Shown here piece after piece: positions 1 through 8,457 of a stretch of 41,662 nucleotides of DNA. The notes under the pieces were generated by a model. It saw only the letters and a list, made by a program, of their open reading frames with translations. It was not told where the DNA came from and searched no databases. The stretch is from an uncultured Clostridia bacterium (GTDB taxonomy: Bacteria; Bacillota; Clostridia; Oscillospirales; CAG-272), in contig CAMKAU010000009.1 in NCBI GenBank assembly GCA_946410595.1, positions 1-41,662 on the forward strand. The letters are read 5' to 3'. The first letter of the stretch is position 1. The number at the start of each line of letters is the position of its first letter. A program made the position numbers and the translations under genes.

Positions 1-380
1 CAGGAACGGGTTTGCGCCTGCGGAGAAAAAGAGACGCAGGCGATCCCGACAAAGGAACACACGTTCGGCGAATGGACGACGCTGAAAGAAGCGACTTGCA
101 CCGAGGAAGGCGTACAGGAACGGGTTTGCGCCTGCGGAGAAAAAGAGACGCAGGCGATCCCGACAAAGGGACACACGTTCGGAGAATGGACTACAGTAAA
201 AGAGGCGACTTGTACCGAAGAGGGCGTACAGGAACGGGTTTGCGCTTGCGGAGAAAGAGAGACGCAGGCGATCCTGGCGACGGGACACACGTTCGGAGAA
301 TGGACTACAGTAAAAGAGGTGACTTGTACCGAAACAGGCGAGAGAGAACGTGTTTGCTCTTGCGGTGAAAAAGAAACAAT
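1..380 (+). repeat. 114-nt (38-aa) tandem repeat, three copies plus a diverged fourth
   Basis: caggaacgggtttgcgc(c/t)tgcgg units begin at 1, 115 and 229; a diverged unit (agagaacgtgtttgctcttgcgg) begins at 343. Confidence 0.9.
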
Positions 381-891
381 GTCTATTCTTGCGTACGGAC
401 ATGAGTGGGGGGCAGCAACTTGTACCGCTCCGAAAACGTGCAAACGGTGCGGAGCTACAATAGGAACGGCGCTCGGACATAACTATAAAAACGGATCATG
501 CACAAGATGCGGAGAAAAGGCAGGTGCTACGTTCTTTATGCCTTATGTCGGAAATAGTTACACTTATTACTATAGTAGCGGCAAGGTTTGTTCGATTTGC
601 CAAATAACATGGATAGATACACCGCGAGTCCTGTATGACTATGATCCGCAAAAAATGTGGTATACGGTAAAAGTAGCGATGACGTCCACTTATAATGCGA
701 AAGGGAATAATTACAGCAGTGCGCCAAAAGTTGGATACAAAGTATATGACGTGAACGGCGTGATTGTGAAAAGCGGTACAATCTATGGAGAAAATATTGC
801 TGTCGGAGAAACTTGTTATGCAGAATTTGAAGTTTATTATGTTGAAGCCGGACATACATATACAATTGAATTTAGCAATGTTCAAGGATAA
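1..891 (+). CDS. 3' part of a Cys-rich tandem-repeat surface protein (5' end outside window)
   Basis: Frame +1 is open from base 1 to TAA 889-891. It encodes repeats QERVCACGEKETQAIPTKEHTFGEWTTLKEATCTEEGV, then GHEWGAATCTAPKTCKRCGATIGTALGHNYKNGSCTRCGEKAG. The listed ORF 319..891 is the 3' part of this frame. Confidence 0.85.
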   Translation, partial: QERVCACGEKETQAIPTKEHTFGEWTTLKEATCTEEGVQERVCACGEKETQAIPTKGHTFGEWTTVKEATCTEEGVQERVCACGERETQAILATGHTFGEWTTVKEVTCTETGERERVCSCGEKETMSILAYGHEWGAATCTAPKTCKRCGATIGTALGHNYKNGSCTRCGEKAGATFFMPYVGNSYTYYYSSGKVCSICQITWIDTPRVLYDYDPQKMWYTVKVAMTSTYNAKGNNYSSAPKVGYKVYDVNGVIVKSGTIYGENIAVGETCYAEFEVYYVEAGHTYTIEFSNVQG

Positions 892-934
892 TTGATCATA
901 AAAAAGTTGTTTCTAAGGAGAAAAGCGAACGGAC

Positions 935-970
935 AAAAAGCAGGCGGACATGGTCCGCCTGCTTTTTCTT
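935..970. terminator. Probable bidirectional intrinsic terminator
   Basis: Perfect 15-bp stem AAAAAGCAGGCGGAC-ATG-GTCCGCCTGCTTTTT with an A tract on one side and a T tract on the other, between convergent genes. Confidence 0.9.
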
Positions 971-983
971 TTGTTGGGCGGCG

Positions 984-1226
984 TCAGGTCGTCGCGCCGC
1001 GCTCGGCAAGCAGCTTTTCCGCCGCCGCTTTGGAGAGCGCCTTGATCTTTTCCTCCGGGTGCTTGGAGGACTTGCCGCCGTTGCAGTAGAGGAAGTAGCG
1101 CCCGTCCTCCGTCCGGCAGACCGTCTCCTCGTAGCCGGCGGGATCGCCGAAGCGCCCGTGCGTTTCCTTGTGGAGGACGCATGCGCTCGCGGTATCGTAC
1201 TGCGCTTTTCCGATCGTTCGTTTCAT
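984..1226 (-). CDS. Small hypothetical protein (80 aa)
   Basis: MKRTIGKAQYDTASACVLHKETHGRFGDPAGYEETVCRTEDGRYFLYCNGG...; RBS AGGAG just upstream on the minus strand; ends before the terminator. Confidence 0.75.
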   Translation of the reverse strand: MKRTIGKAQYDTASACVLHKETHGRFGDPAGYEETVCRTEDGRYFLYCNGGKSSKHPEEKIKALSKAAAEKLLAERGATT

Positions 1227-1299
1227 GTGGATCTCCTTTCTGTGTTTTGCCGGATTATCTCCCCGGATCGCCGGTTTTATACGCTTGCCGCGTTTTTTC

Positions 1300-1328
1300 T
1301 TTACAAAAAGGAAAAACTCTGCTATACT
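1300..1328 (+). promoter_or_regulatory. Sigma-A-type promoter for the TPR gene
   Basis: TTTACA (1300-1305), 17-bp spacer, TATACT (1323-1328), about 30 nt before the ATG at 1358. Confidence 0.75.
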
Positions 1329-1357
1329 GATCCTACCAAACGATACGGAGGGACGGT

Positions 1358-2164
1358 ATGGACGAAGTTTTTTCCAAATGCGAATCCTGCTCCAAGGAGC
1401 CGACCGACACGATCAACGTGACGCGGTTTGCGGACAAGATCGCGTCCTGCTACGCGCGGGGGGATCTCGCCTCCGCGGAAAAACTGCTTTCCTTCTGGGA
1501 GGCGGAGGCGCGCTCGCTCGGCGACGGGCGGGGCTTGCTCGCCGTGCTCAACGAAAAGGTCGGCGTCTGCCGCCACCTCCATAAAAAAGAAGAAGGCATC
1601 GCCGTTTCCCGCGAGGCGGCGGCGCTGGTCGATACCCTCGGGGCGGGGGATACCGTTTCCGCCGCCACCGTCCTCGTCAACTGCGCCACGACCCTCAAGG
1701 CCTTCGGGCTCCCCGGGGAGGCGCTGCCGCTTTACGGGCGGGCGCGGGCGGTCTACGAGGGGGAAAAGGGGACGGACCCCTATCTCCTTTCCTCCCTTTA
1801 TAATAATCTGGCGACAACGCTCACCGATCTCGGGGATCTCCCCGCCGCGGAGGAAAACTACCTCCGCGCGATCGCGCTGCTCACCGAGCGGGGCGGGTAC
1901 GACGGGGAGGTGGGGATCAGCTACGTGAACCTCGCGTTCCTCTATGATAAGATGGAAAAAAGCGCCGAGGAATGTCTCGACGCGCTGGAAGCGGGCTGGG
2001 AGTATCTGAACTCGAAAAAGATCGAACAAAACGGCGCCTACGCCCGGATCTGCGAAAACTGCGCCTCCGCCTTTACCGCCTTCGGTCAGCCGGAGCGGGA
2101 GCGGGAGCTGCGCGAACGCGCGAGAAAGCTCTACGAAGCGGAGCGCCGCGGTCAGGAGAGATAA
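1358..2164 (+). CDS. Tetratricopeptide-repeat protein
   Basis: Helical repeats such as LLSSLYNNLATTLTDLGDLPAAEENYLRAIALL and GISYVNLAFLYDKMEKSAEECLDALEAG. Confidence 0.85.
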   Translation: MDEVFSKCESCSKEPTDTINVTRFADKIASCYARGDLASAEKLLSFWEAEARSLGDGRGLLAVLNEKVGVCRHLHKKEEGIAVSREAAALVDTLGAGDTVSAATVLVNCATTLKAFGLPGEALPLYGRARAVYEGEKGTDPYLLSSLYNNLATTLTDLGDLPAAEENYLRAIALLTERGGYDGEVGISYVNLAFLYDKMEKSAEECLDALEAGWEYLNSKKIEQNGAYARICENCASAFTAFGQPERERELRERARKLYEAERRGQER

Positions 2165-2949
2165 CCGTCTTTCCCCCGCACGGACGCCTCGCCGGAGAAC
2201 ACGCGGCGCAAAACGCCGTCCTCCCCCCGCACGGTAAGGGAAAAGTCCGGCTCCAGCCGCAGCGCCGTCGCGCGGTAGGTTTCCTCCCCCCGGCAGACGG
2301 TAACCTCCCGCCCGAGCGTGACGCAGGCGGTTTCATATTCTGAAAACACGGAAGGATCCTCTCCGGCAAAGACCCGGTCGAGCTCGCCGATCAGCGCGGC
2401 GGCAAGACGGGCGCGCGGAGGGGATTTTTTCGCTTCGGAAAAGAGGGAGCCGGCCACCTCCCGCACCTCGGCGGGGAAGTCCTTTGCCGTTTCGTTTACG
2501 TTCAGCCCGATTCCGACGATCACGGAGGAGAGAACGCCCTCCCGCACGGTCCCCTCGGCGAGGATCCCGCCGATCTTTTTTTCTCCGATCACAAGGTCGT
2601 TGACCCACTTGACCGCGCACTCGATCCCGCATACCGAGCGGATCGCGCGGCGCGCCGCCACGGCGGCGGAGGCGGTGATCCGGCCGGCGTCCGCCGGCGT
2701 ATCCGGCCGGAGAAGATAGGAAAGATAGATCCCCATCCCCGCGGGGGAAACGAAGGTCCGTCCCCGCCGCCCGCGCCCCGCCGTCTGCCGGTCGGCGATC
2801 ACGCAGGTCCCCGCCGGGGCGTCCTCTTTTTCGGCGAGGAGGGTGTTGGTGGAGGACACCGTATCGTAACAGAAGACCCGTCCGGCGCGCTCCCGCGGGA
2901 GAAGCGCCCGGACGGTTTTTTCATCCAAAGGAGAGAAAAAAGGTTTCAT
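2152..2949 (-). CDS. birA: Biotin--[acetyl-CoA-carboxylase] ligase
   Basis: DTVSSTNTLLAEK, ADRQTAGRGRRGRTFVSPAGMGIYLSYLLRP, KWVNDLVIGEKKIGGILAE are BirA/LplA-fold motifs. Confidence 0.93.
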   Translation of the reverse strand: MKPFFSPLDEKTVRALLPRERAGRVFCYDTVSSTNTLLAEKEDAPAGTCVIADRQTAGRGRRGRTFVSPAGMGIYLSYLLRPDTPADAGRITASAAVAARRAIRSVCGIECAVKWVNDLVIGEKKIGGILAEGTVREGVLSSVIVGIGLNVNETAKDFPAEVREVAGSLFSEAKKSPPRARLAAALIGELDRVFAGEDPSVFSEYETACVTLGREVTVCRGEETYRATALRLEPDFSLTVRGEDGVLRRVFSGEASVRGKDGYLS

Positions 2950-2952
2950 ATT

Positions 2953-3813
2953 TTACAACCTCACGGTCAAAAACCAGTTTCCCGTTCCGTCGGGGGAGAG
3001 GAGGACGGAGGAGGCGTTTTCCGGCAGGGAAAAGACGGGCCCCTCCTGCCGGGAAAGGAGATAATCTTCGTAACCGTACCATGCGTCGATCTCAAAAAAG
3101 GCGAGGTATTCCTCAAGCGAAAGGGCGTTTTCCTCCATGATCCCGGCGTGCGGAAGGCCGACGTAGCGGAAATGCCACGGCTCGTAGGCGATGCCGGTGA
3201 TTGCGGTCCTGTCCGCCGGATAGCGGACGGTCAGACCGTAGCGGGCGCAGTTTGCGTTCGCGTACCGCCCGGCGGCGGTCTTGAGGAAGGAATAACCGCC
3301 GTACCCCCGGACGCAGAGGTCGAGCGCCAGCCCCGCCTGATGCTCGCTCGCTCCCACCGAGGCGGCAAGCTCGCCCGCTTCCGCGATCGCCGCCCGCTGC
3401 TCCTCTTCCGTCCGGTAGGCGGCTGTCACAAGCAGCTTTTCCCCGTTTTTTTCGAGCGCGTCGGCGGCGAGCGCGGCGTAGGCGGCCAGCGTTTCCTTCG
3501 TTGCCCGAACGCCGCTGTCCCCGTATTCTTCAAGAGAGGGGAGGAAGTCCTCCGGCAGCGGATGCGCGGGATCGATCAGCATCAGATCGTACCGGAGGGT
3601 CGTCTCCGGCAAGGCGAGGAGCGCGTCAAGAGAAACGCTCCGGCAGGCGGGGGCGGTCTCCTCCGGCATCGTCCCGCGCGAGAGAGCGCGCGTGATCCCG
3701 TGGATCATCCGGAAGCGCACGTCCCCGCGCAGGGCGAGAACTCCCCCGCCGACCGCCAGAAGAAGGCAGCAGACGAGGAGGACGATCCGCCCGGTTTTGC
3801 GTTTTTTTTGCAT
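2953..3813 (-). CDS. VanY-like D-alanyl-D-alanine carboxypeptidase (M15B)
   Basis: N-terminal TM segment; SEHQAGLALDLC and ITGIAYEPWHFRYVG metal-ligand motifs; RBS GGAGG upstream of the start. Confidence 0.9.
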   Translation of the reverse strand: MQKKRKTGRIVLLVCCLLLAVGGGVLALRGDVRFRMIHGITRALSRGTMPEETAPACRSVSLDALLALPETTLRYDLMLIDPAHPLPEDFLPSLEEYGDSGVRATKETLAAYAALAADALEKNGEKLLVTAAYRTEEEQRAAIAEAGELAASVGASEHQAGLALDLCVRGYGGYSFLKTAAGRYANANCARYGLTVRYPADRTAITGIAYEPWHFRYVGLPHAGIMEENALSLEEYLAFFEIDAWYGYEDYLLSRQEGPVFSLPENASSVLLSPDGTGNWFLTVRL

Positions 3814-4025
3814 GCGTTTTTTCCTCCTCCGCGCGGACCGGCTTTTTCCGCTTCCGCTTTTTTTCTATTCTACCGCGCTTTTGCGGAAAAAGAAAGAGGC
3901 AATCGTGAAAAACGGAGAAAAGCGCGTTTTTTGCCTTTTTCTTCCGCTCCGGGAAGAAAAAGGCGGGTCGTTTGCTGCTGACAGTTTTTTCCGCCCGCGC
4001 GCCCGCCGATGTTTGTCGGTTTTTC

Positions 4026-4054
4026 TTGACAAACGGCGCGGTCTGTGCTAATCT
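4026..4054 (+). promoter_or_regulatory. Likely main promoter of the polysaccharide operon
   Basis: Perfect TTGACA (4026-4031), 17-bp spacer, TAATCT (4049-4054), then an RBS (ggagg 4142-4146). Confidence 0.75.
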
Positions 4055-4157
4055 ATCTACGTATATATATATTTGGAAATAAATTTTCGCCCCGGTTCTT
4101 TTTTTGCGCCTCTTTGATTTCAGCATAAAAAAATATTTTCCGGAGGATAATTTGGAA

Positions 4158-5453
4158 ATGCGCACTCTTGTATCCGATCCCGCTTTGGCGGAGATCCGGC
4201 CCTTTGAGAATAAAATATGGCTTTCCAGCCCCACCATGCACGGAGACGAGGAAAAGTGGGTTGACGACGCAATCCGTACCAACTGGGTCAGTACGGTCGG
4301 CGAGAATATCCGCGTCGCCGAAGAAACGGCGGCAAACGTAATCGGCAGAAAGTACGCGGTGGGGCTTTCCTGCGGCACGGCGGCGCTGCATCTGGCGATC
4401 CGCCTCTGCGGCGAAAAGCTCTACGGAATGCCGAAGACCGGGCGCGGCGCCCTGGAGGGGAAGCGGGCGTTCTGCTCCGATATGACCTTCGACGCTACGG
4501 TCAACCCCGTCGCCTACGAGGGCGGCGAGGCGGTCTTCATCGATACCGAGCGCGATACCTGGAATATGGATCCCGAGGCGCTGGAAAAAGCGTTTGAGCT
4601 TTACCCGGACGTCCGGCTGATCGTGGTGGCGCACCTCTACGGAACCCCCGGAAAATGCGACGAGATCCGCCGGATCGCCGACCGGCACGGCGCGCTGATC
4701 GTGGAGGACGCCGCGGAGAGCTTCGGCGCGACGTATCACGGCGCGCAGACCGGCTCCTTCGGCGACGTTTCGATCCTTTCCTTCAACGGCAACAAGATCA
4801 TCACGGGATCCGCCGGCGGGATGCTGCTCACGGACAGCCGGGAGGATGCCGACAAGGTCCGCAAATGGAGCACGCAGAGCCGGGAGGCCGCCCCGTGGTA
4901 TCAGCACGAGGAGCTCGGCTACAACTACCGGATGAGCAATATCATCGCGGGTATCGTGCGCGGACAGCTTCCTCATCTGGAGGAGCATATCGCGCAGAAA
5001 AAAGCGATCTATCTGCGCTACCGGGAGGGGCTGCGGGATCTGCCGGTCACAATGAATCCCTACGACGCGCAGACCGAGCCGAACTTCTGGCTCTCCTGCC
5101 TCCTCGTTAACGAAGACGCCATGTGCCGCCAGACGCGCGGCGACAAGGACGCGCTTTATCTCAGCGAGCCGGGCCGCTCCTGCCCGACCGAGATCCTCGA
5201 AACGCTGGCGGCGTACAACGCCGAGGGCCGTCCGCTCTGGAAGCCGATGCATCTCCAGCCGATCTACCGCGCGCACCCCTTCGTCACGCGCGAGGGCGAG
5301 GGCCGCGGACGGAGCAACGCCTACATCGCGGGAACGGGGATCGACACCGGCGCCGATCTCTTTGCGAGAGGTCTCTGCCTGCCGAGCGACAACAAGATGA
5401 CGCCGGAGCAGCAAAACGTCATCATCAAGATCATACACAGGTGTTTTGACTGA
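4158..5453 (+). CDS. DegT/DnrJ/EryC1/StrS-family PLP-dependent aminotransferase
   Basis: YAVGLSCGTAALHLAIRL, EDAAESFGATYHGAQTGSFGDVSILSFNGNKIIT (PLP lysine context), YRMSNIIAGIVRGQL. The ORF-track TTG start at 4104 has no RBS; TTG 4152 or ATG 4158 fit the ggagg better. Confidence 0.9.
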   Translation: MRTLVSDPALAEIRPFENKIWLSSPTMHGDEEKWVDDAIRTNWVSTVGENIRVAEETAANVIGRKYAVGLSCGTAALHLAIRLCGEKLYGMPKTGRGALEGKRAFCSDMTFDATVNPVAYEGGEAVFIDTERDTWNMDPEALEKAFELYPDVRLIVVAHLYGTPGKCDEIRRIADRHGALIVEDAAESFGATYHGAQTGSFGDVSILSFNGNKIITGSAGGMLLTDSREDADKVRKWSTQSREAAPWYQHEELGYNYRMSNIIAGIVRGQLPHLEEHIAQKKAIYLRYREGLRDLPVTMNPYDAQTEPNFWLSCLLVNEDAMCRQTRGDKDALYLSEPGRSCPTEILETLAAYNAEGRPLWKPMHLQPIYRAHPFVTREGEGRGRSNAYIAGTGIDTGADLFARGLCLPSDNKMTPEQQNVIIKIIHRCFD

Positions 5454-5473
5454 TTTTTGGAAGGAAACGAACT

Positions 5474-6538
5474 TTGAAAAGCGATAACGGGCATCCCCAA
5501 ACGGTGTTTGTCTGCGGCGCCGGGCATCAGGGCTTTTCCATGGCGGCGCATCTCTCCCTGAACGGCGTTCCGGTCAACCTCTGGAACAGAACGCAAAAGA
5601 ACATACAGGAAATCCTGGATACGAATACGATCCATTGCTCGGGGATCGTAAACGGCGACGCGAAAATCAAAAAAGCGTCCACCAGCGTGGCGGACGTATT
5701 TACCGACTTTGTTATGGTCACAACGCCGAGCAGCGCCCACAAGGACGTGGCGAAACAGCTTGCCCCGTTCGTTTCTCCCGATACGGTCGTCATTCTCAAT
5801 CCCGGAAGAACGTTCGGAGCGATCGAGTTTGCGGAAGAACTGAAAAAACAAGGAGTCGCGCGTCTTCCGCACATCGCCGAAACGCAGACCATCGTATATA
5901 CGTGCAGGAAAAGCGGTCCCGACAGCACGGTGATCCTGGCTTTAAAAAACGACGTGGAAATCGCCGCGATCCGCGGAAGCGATATGGACTATATCATGGA
6001 CCGGCTGCCGGACTGCCTGAAACCTTATTTCAAAGCGGTCGATTCCGTCGGCCGGACGTCGCTCTCCAACGTGGGGATGGTGCTGCACTGCGCGCCCGTC
6101 CTGATGAATATCGGTTGGATCGAAACGCCCAAGGTCGATTTCAAATATTACTACGACGGGATCTCGCCGTCCGTGGCGCATCTGCTGGAAAAGATCGACG
6201 CCGAGCGGCAGGCCGTGGCGGAAGCGGGCGGTTTTCCGGTCGAATCGCTGAAGCGGTGGCTGGAGAGGACCTATTCGGTCCGCGGGGACAATCTGTTCGA
6301 GTGCATCCGCAACAACGAGGCCTACAAGGAGATCGACGCGCCCCCCACCGTCCAGACGCGGTACATTTTTGAAGACGTCCCCAACGGGTTGGTCCCGGTC
6401 GAGGCGATGGGGAGGGAATACGGCGTTCCGACCCCGGTCATCACCACGATCATCGATCTTGCGTGCGCCGTGATGGACGCCGATTACAGAGAAAGCGGCA
6501 GAAGATTTTCTTCTTCGCAGCTGAAAGAATACTTCTGA
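5474..6538 (+). CDS. Octopine/nopaline (opine) dehydrogenase-family protein
   Basis: N-terminal Rossmann motif VFVCGAGHQGFSMAAHLSLNGVPVNLWNR; VILNPGRTFGAIEF; AETQTIVYTCRKSG; SVGRTSLSNVGMVLHCAPVLMNIGWIE; FEDVPNGLVPVEAMGREYGVPTP. TTG start with a ggaagg RBS. Confidence 0.85.
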   Translation: MKSDNGHPQTVFVCGAGHQGFSMAAHLSLNGVPVNLWNRTQKNIQEILDTNTIHCSGIVNGDAKIKKASTSVADVFTDFVMVTTPSSAHKDVAKQLAPFVSPDTVVILNPGRTFGAIEFAEELKKQGVARLPHIAETQTIVYTCRKSGPDSTVILALKNDVEIAAIRGSDMDYIMDRLPDCLKPYFKAVDSVGRTSLSNVGMVLHCAPVLMNIGWIETPKVDFKYYYDGISPSVAHLLEKIDAERQAVAEAGGFPVESLKRWLERTYSVRGDNLFECIRNNEAYKEIDAPPTVQTRYIFEDVPNGLVPVEAMGREYGVPTPVITTIIDLACAVMDADYRESGRRFSSSQLKEYF

Positions 6539-6549
6539 GAGTGTAAAAA

Positions 6550-8457
6550 ATGTCAGCAGGAAAAAACGAAACGTTCGGCTTGATCAAAACGCTGATGGAC
6601 GCCCACACGATGGGGATTCACGCGGCCGCTGCCCTGCTGCGGGATTCCGGTTACCGCGTTATGATTTCTCCCAGGCCGGTTGAATACGCGATGGAACGCA
6701 TCTCCTCGGAGAGCGCGCAGAAGGTCATCCTTGACTGGATCGACGATAACCGTATCTCCCGTATCGGGTTCTCTTACCGCCTGGATCCGGATACCGCCGT
6801 GGAGCTGACGGGGCGTCTGATCCACCTGCTTACAAGCAAGGGCTACTACGGCGGCGGCAATTCCAAAGTCAAGAGCGTCTTTTTCGCCGGGCTGACCCCC
6901 GCCTGCGAGAAGATCGAAAAAGAGTACGCGGGGCGGGTATCGACGTTCCGGGGCGGAGAATCGGCGGAAGAGACCCTGCTTGTGATGGGCGTTCCGCTTG
7001 ACGAGATCCCGAAGCAGATCAAAGAGGGCTGCCAGTACGACAAAGAGATCGAAAAGTTCGGGCAGGGGATCATCCGGTCCGGAGAGTACCGGAAGATGAA
7101 AGCCCCGGAAAGGAAACCGTATCCCGAGTTCGGCACCCTGAAAGATACGCTGGAGCTGCGGCTGAACCATAACTTTGAAGGCGGATTTCAGCCGATCATC
7201 CGGGCGCATTCCGGCCCGTATTCCGACGATATGAGCCGCGCCGCGATGCTCAAGGAATACCGGGACTGGTGTCACGAGCTGGGGAACGCCGGGTTTCTGG
7301 ACGTCCTCTCGATCGGTTCTTCTCAGCTTTCTCAGTCAAACTTCGGCGAAAGCTGGGAGGGAAAGCCGAACGGCGGCGGCGTGCCGGTCAATTCCGAGGC
7401 GGAATACGCGGATATCTGGCAGGCGGCAAGGCCGATGCTGGTGCGTACTTATTCGGGCACGAAGAACGTAAAGAAGCTCGCGGAGATCTACGAGAAGACG
7501 ATCAATATCTCCTGGCACGCCCTGTCTTTGTGGTGGTTCAACGAGCTGGACGGCAGAGGACCGAACAACCTGTACGATAATCTGAAAGAGCATCTCGATA
7601 CGATCCGGTGGATCTCTTCGACCGGAAAACCGGTGGAAACCAACGTGCCGCATCATTTCGCGTTCCGCGGCGCGGACGATATCACCTATATCGTCTCCGG
7701 GTTTCTCGTGGCGAAGGCGGCCAAGAAATACGGAACGAAAACGTTTGTGCTCCAGAATATGTTAAACACCCCGCGCAGTACCTGGGGCATCCAGGATCTC
7801 GCAAAGGGAAGAACGCTCCTGAAGCTCGTGAAAGAGCTGGAAGACGAGAACTTCCGGGTCGTTTTGCAGACGAGGGCGGGGCTGGACTACTTCAAGCCGG
7901 ATCTTGAAACGGCAAAAGCGCAGCTGGCGACCGTGACCGCGCTGATGGACGATCTCGATCCCAAAAACGAAATGAGCCCCGAGATCATTCACGTCGTCAG
8001 TTATTCGGAGGCGCTGTTTCTGGCGACGCCCGACGTGCTGAACGACAGTATCAAGATCACGAAGACCGCGCTGAAAGAGTACAGAAAGCTAAAAAAGCAG
8101 GGTCTGACCCCGGACGTGATGACCGACGATATTCTGAAGAGGCAAAGCGGGCTTGAAACCGCCTGCCGGAAGATCATCCGGGCGATGGAGGAGAATATTC
8201 CCGATCTCTATTCGCCGGAAGGGCTGTACCTCGCTTTTATCGCCGGATGGCTTCCCGTTCCCGAGCTTTGGTCGGATTCGGACGAGTTCGTCCACGCAAA
8301 AGGATGGGGGACGCGGATGACAAACGGCGGCGTCGTGCTCTGCGACCGCGACGTGATCGTGACGACGGACCACCGAATCAATCGCTGCGTCGGCAATCTG
8401 CCGGACGCGAACTATATCTTCAAACAGAAATACCGAAAAAACGCGGTGACGATATGA
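6550..8457 (+). CDS. Single-chain B12-binding protein with a C-terminal TIM-barrel-like region, candidate AdoCbl-dependent mutase
   Basis: N-terminal DAHTMG (DxHxxG) in LMDAHTMGIHAAAALLRDSGYRVMI, then GFSYRLDP; about 450-aa C-terminal region (PIIRAHSGPYSDD..., NVPHHFAFRGADDITYIVSGFLVAKAAKKYG...). Substrate class unknown. Confidence 0.7.
   Translation: MSAGKNETFGLIKTLMDAHTMGIHAAAALLRDSGYRVMISPRPVEYAMERISSESAQKVILDWIDDNRISRIGFSYRLDPDTAVELTGRLIHLLTSKGYYGGGNSKVKSVFFAGLTPACEKIEKEYAGRVSTFRGGESAEETLLVMGVPLDEIPKQIKEGCQYDKEIEKFGQGIIRSGEYRKMKAPERKPYPEFGTLKDTLELRLNHNFEGGFQPIIRAHSGPYSDDMSRAAMLKEYRDWCHELGNAGFLDVLSIGSSQLSQSNFGESWEGKPNGGGVPVNSEAEYADIWQAARPMLVRTYSGTKNVKKLAEIYEKTINISWHALSLWWFNELDGRGPNNLYDNLKEHLDTIRWISSTGKPVETNVPHHFAFRGADDITYIVSGFLVAKAAKKYGTKTFVLQNMLNTPRSTWGIQDLAKGRTLLKLVKELEDENFRVVLQTRAGLDYFKPDLETAKAQLATVTALMDDLDPKNEMSPEIIHVVSYSEALFLATPDVLNDSIKITKTALKEYRKLKKQGLTPDVMTDDILKRQSGLETACRKIIRAMEENIPDLYSPEGLYLAFIAGWLPVPELWSDSDEFVHAKGWGTRMTNGGVVLCDRDVIVTTDHRINRCVGNLPDANYIFKQKYRKNAVTI

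Noticed and set aside
12-368. ORF of 118 aa in frame 3 at the left edge
   Set aside because: Arg-rich out-of-frame shadow of the frame +1 repeat protein; periodicity arises from the 114-nt repeat.
1-380. CRISPR-like array
   Set aside because: 114-nt units are contiguous coding repeats without unique spacers.
4053-5438. 461-aa minus ORF
   Set aside because: Antisense to the DegT aminotransferase; shadow composition.
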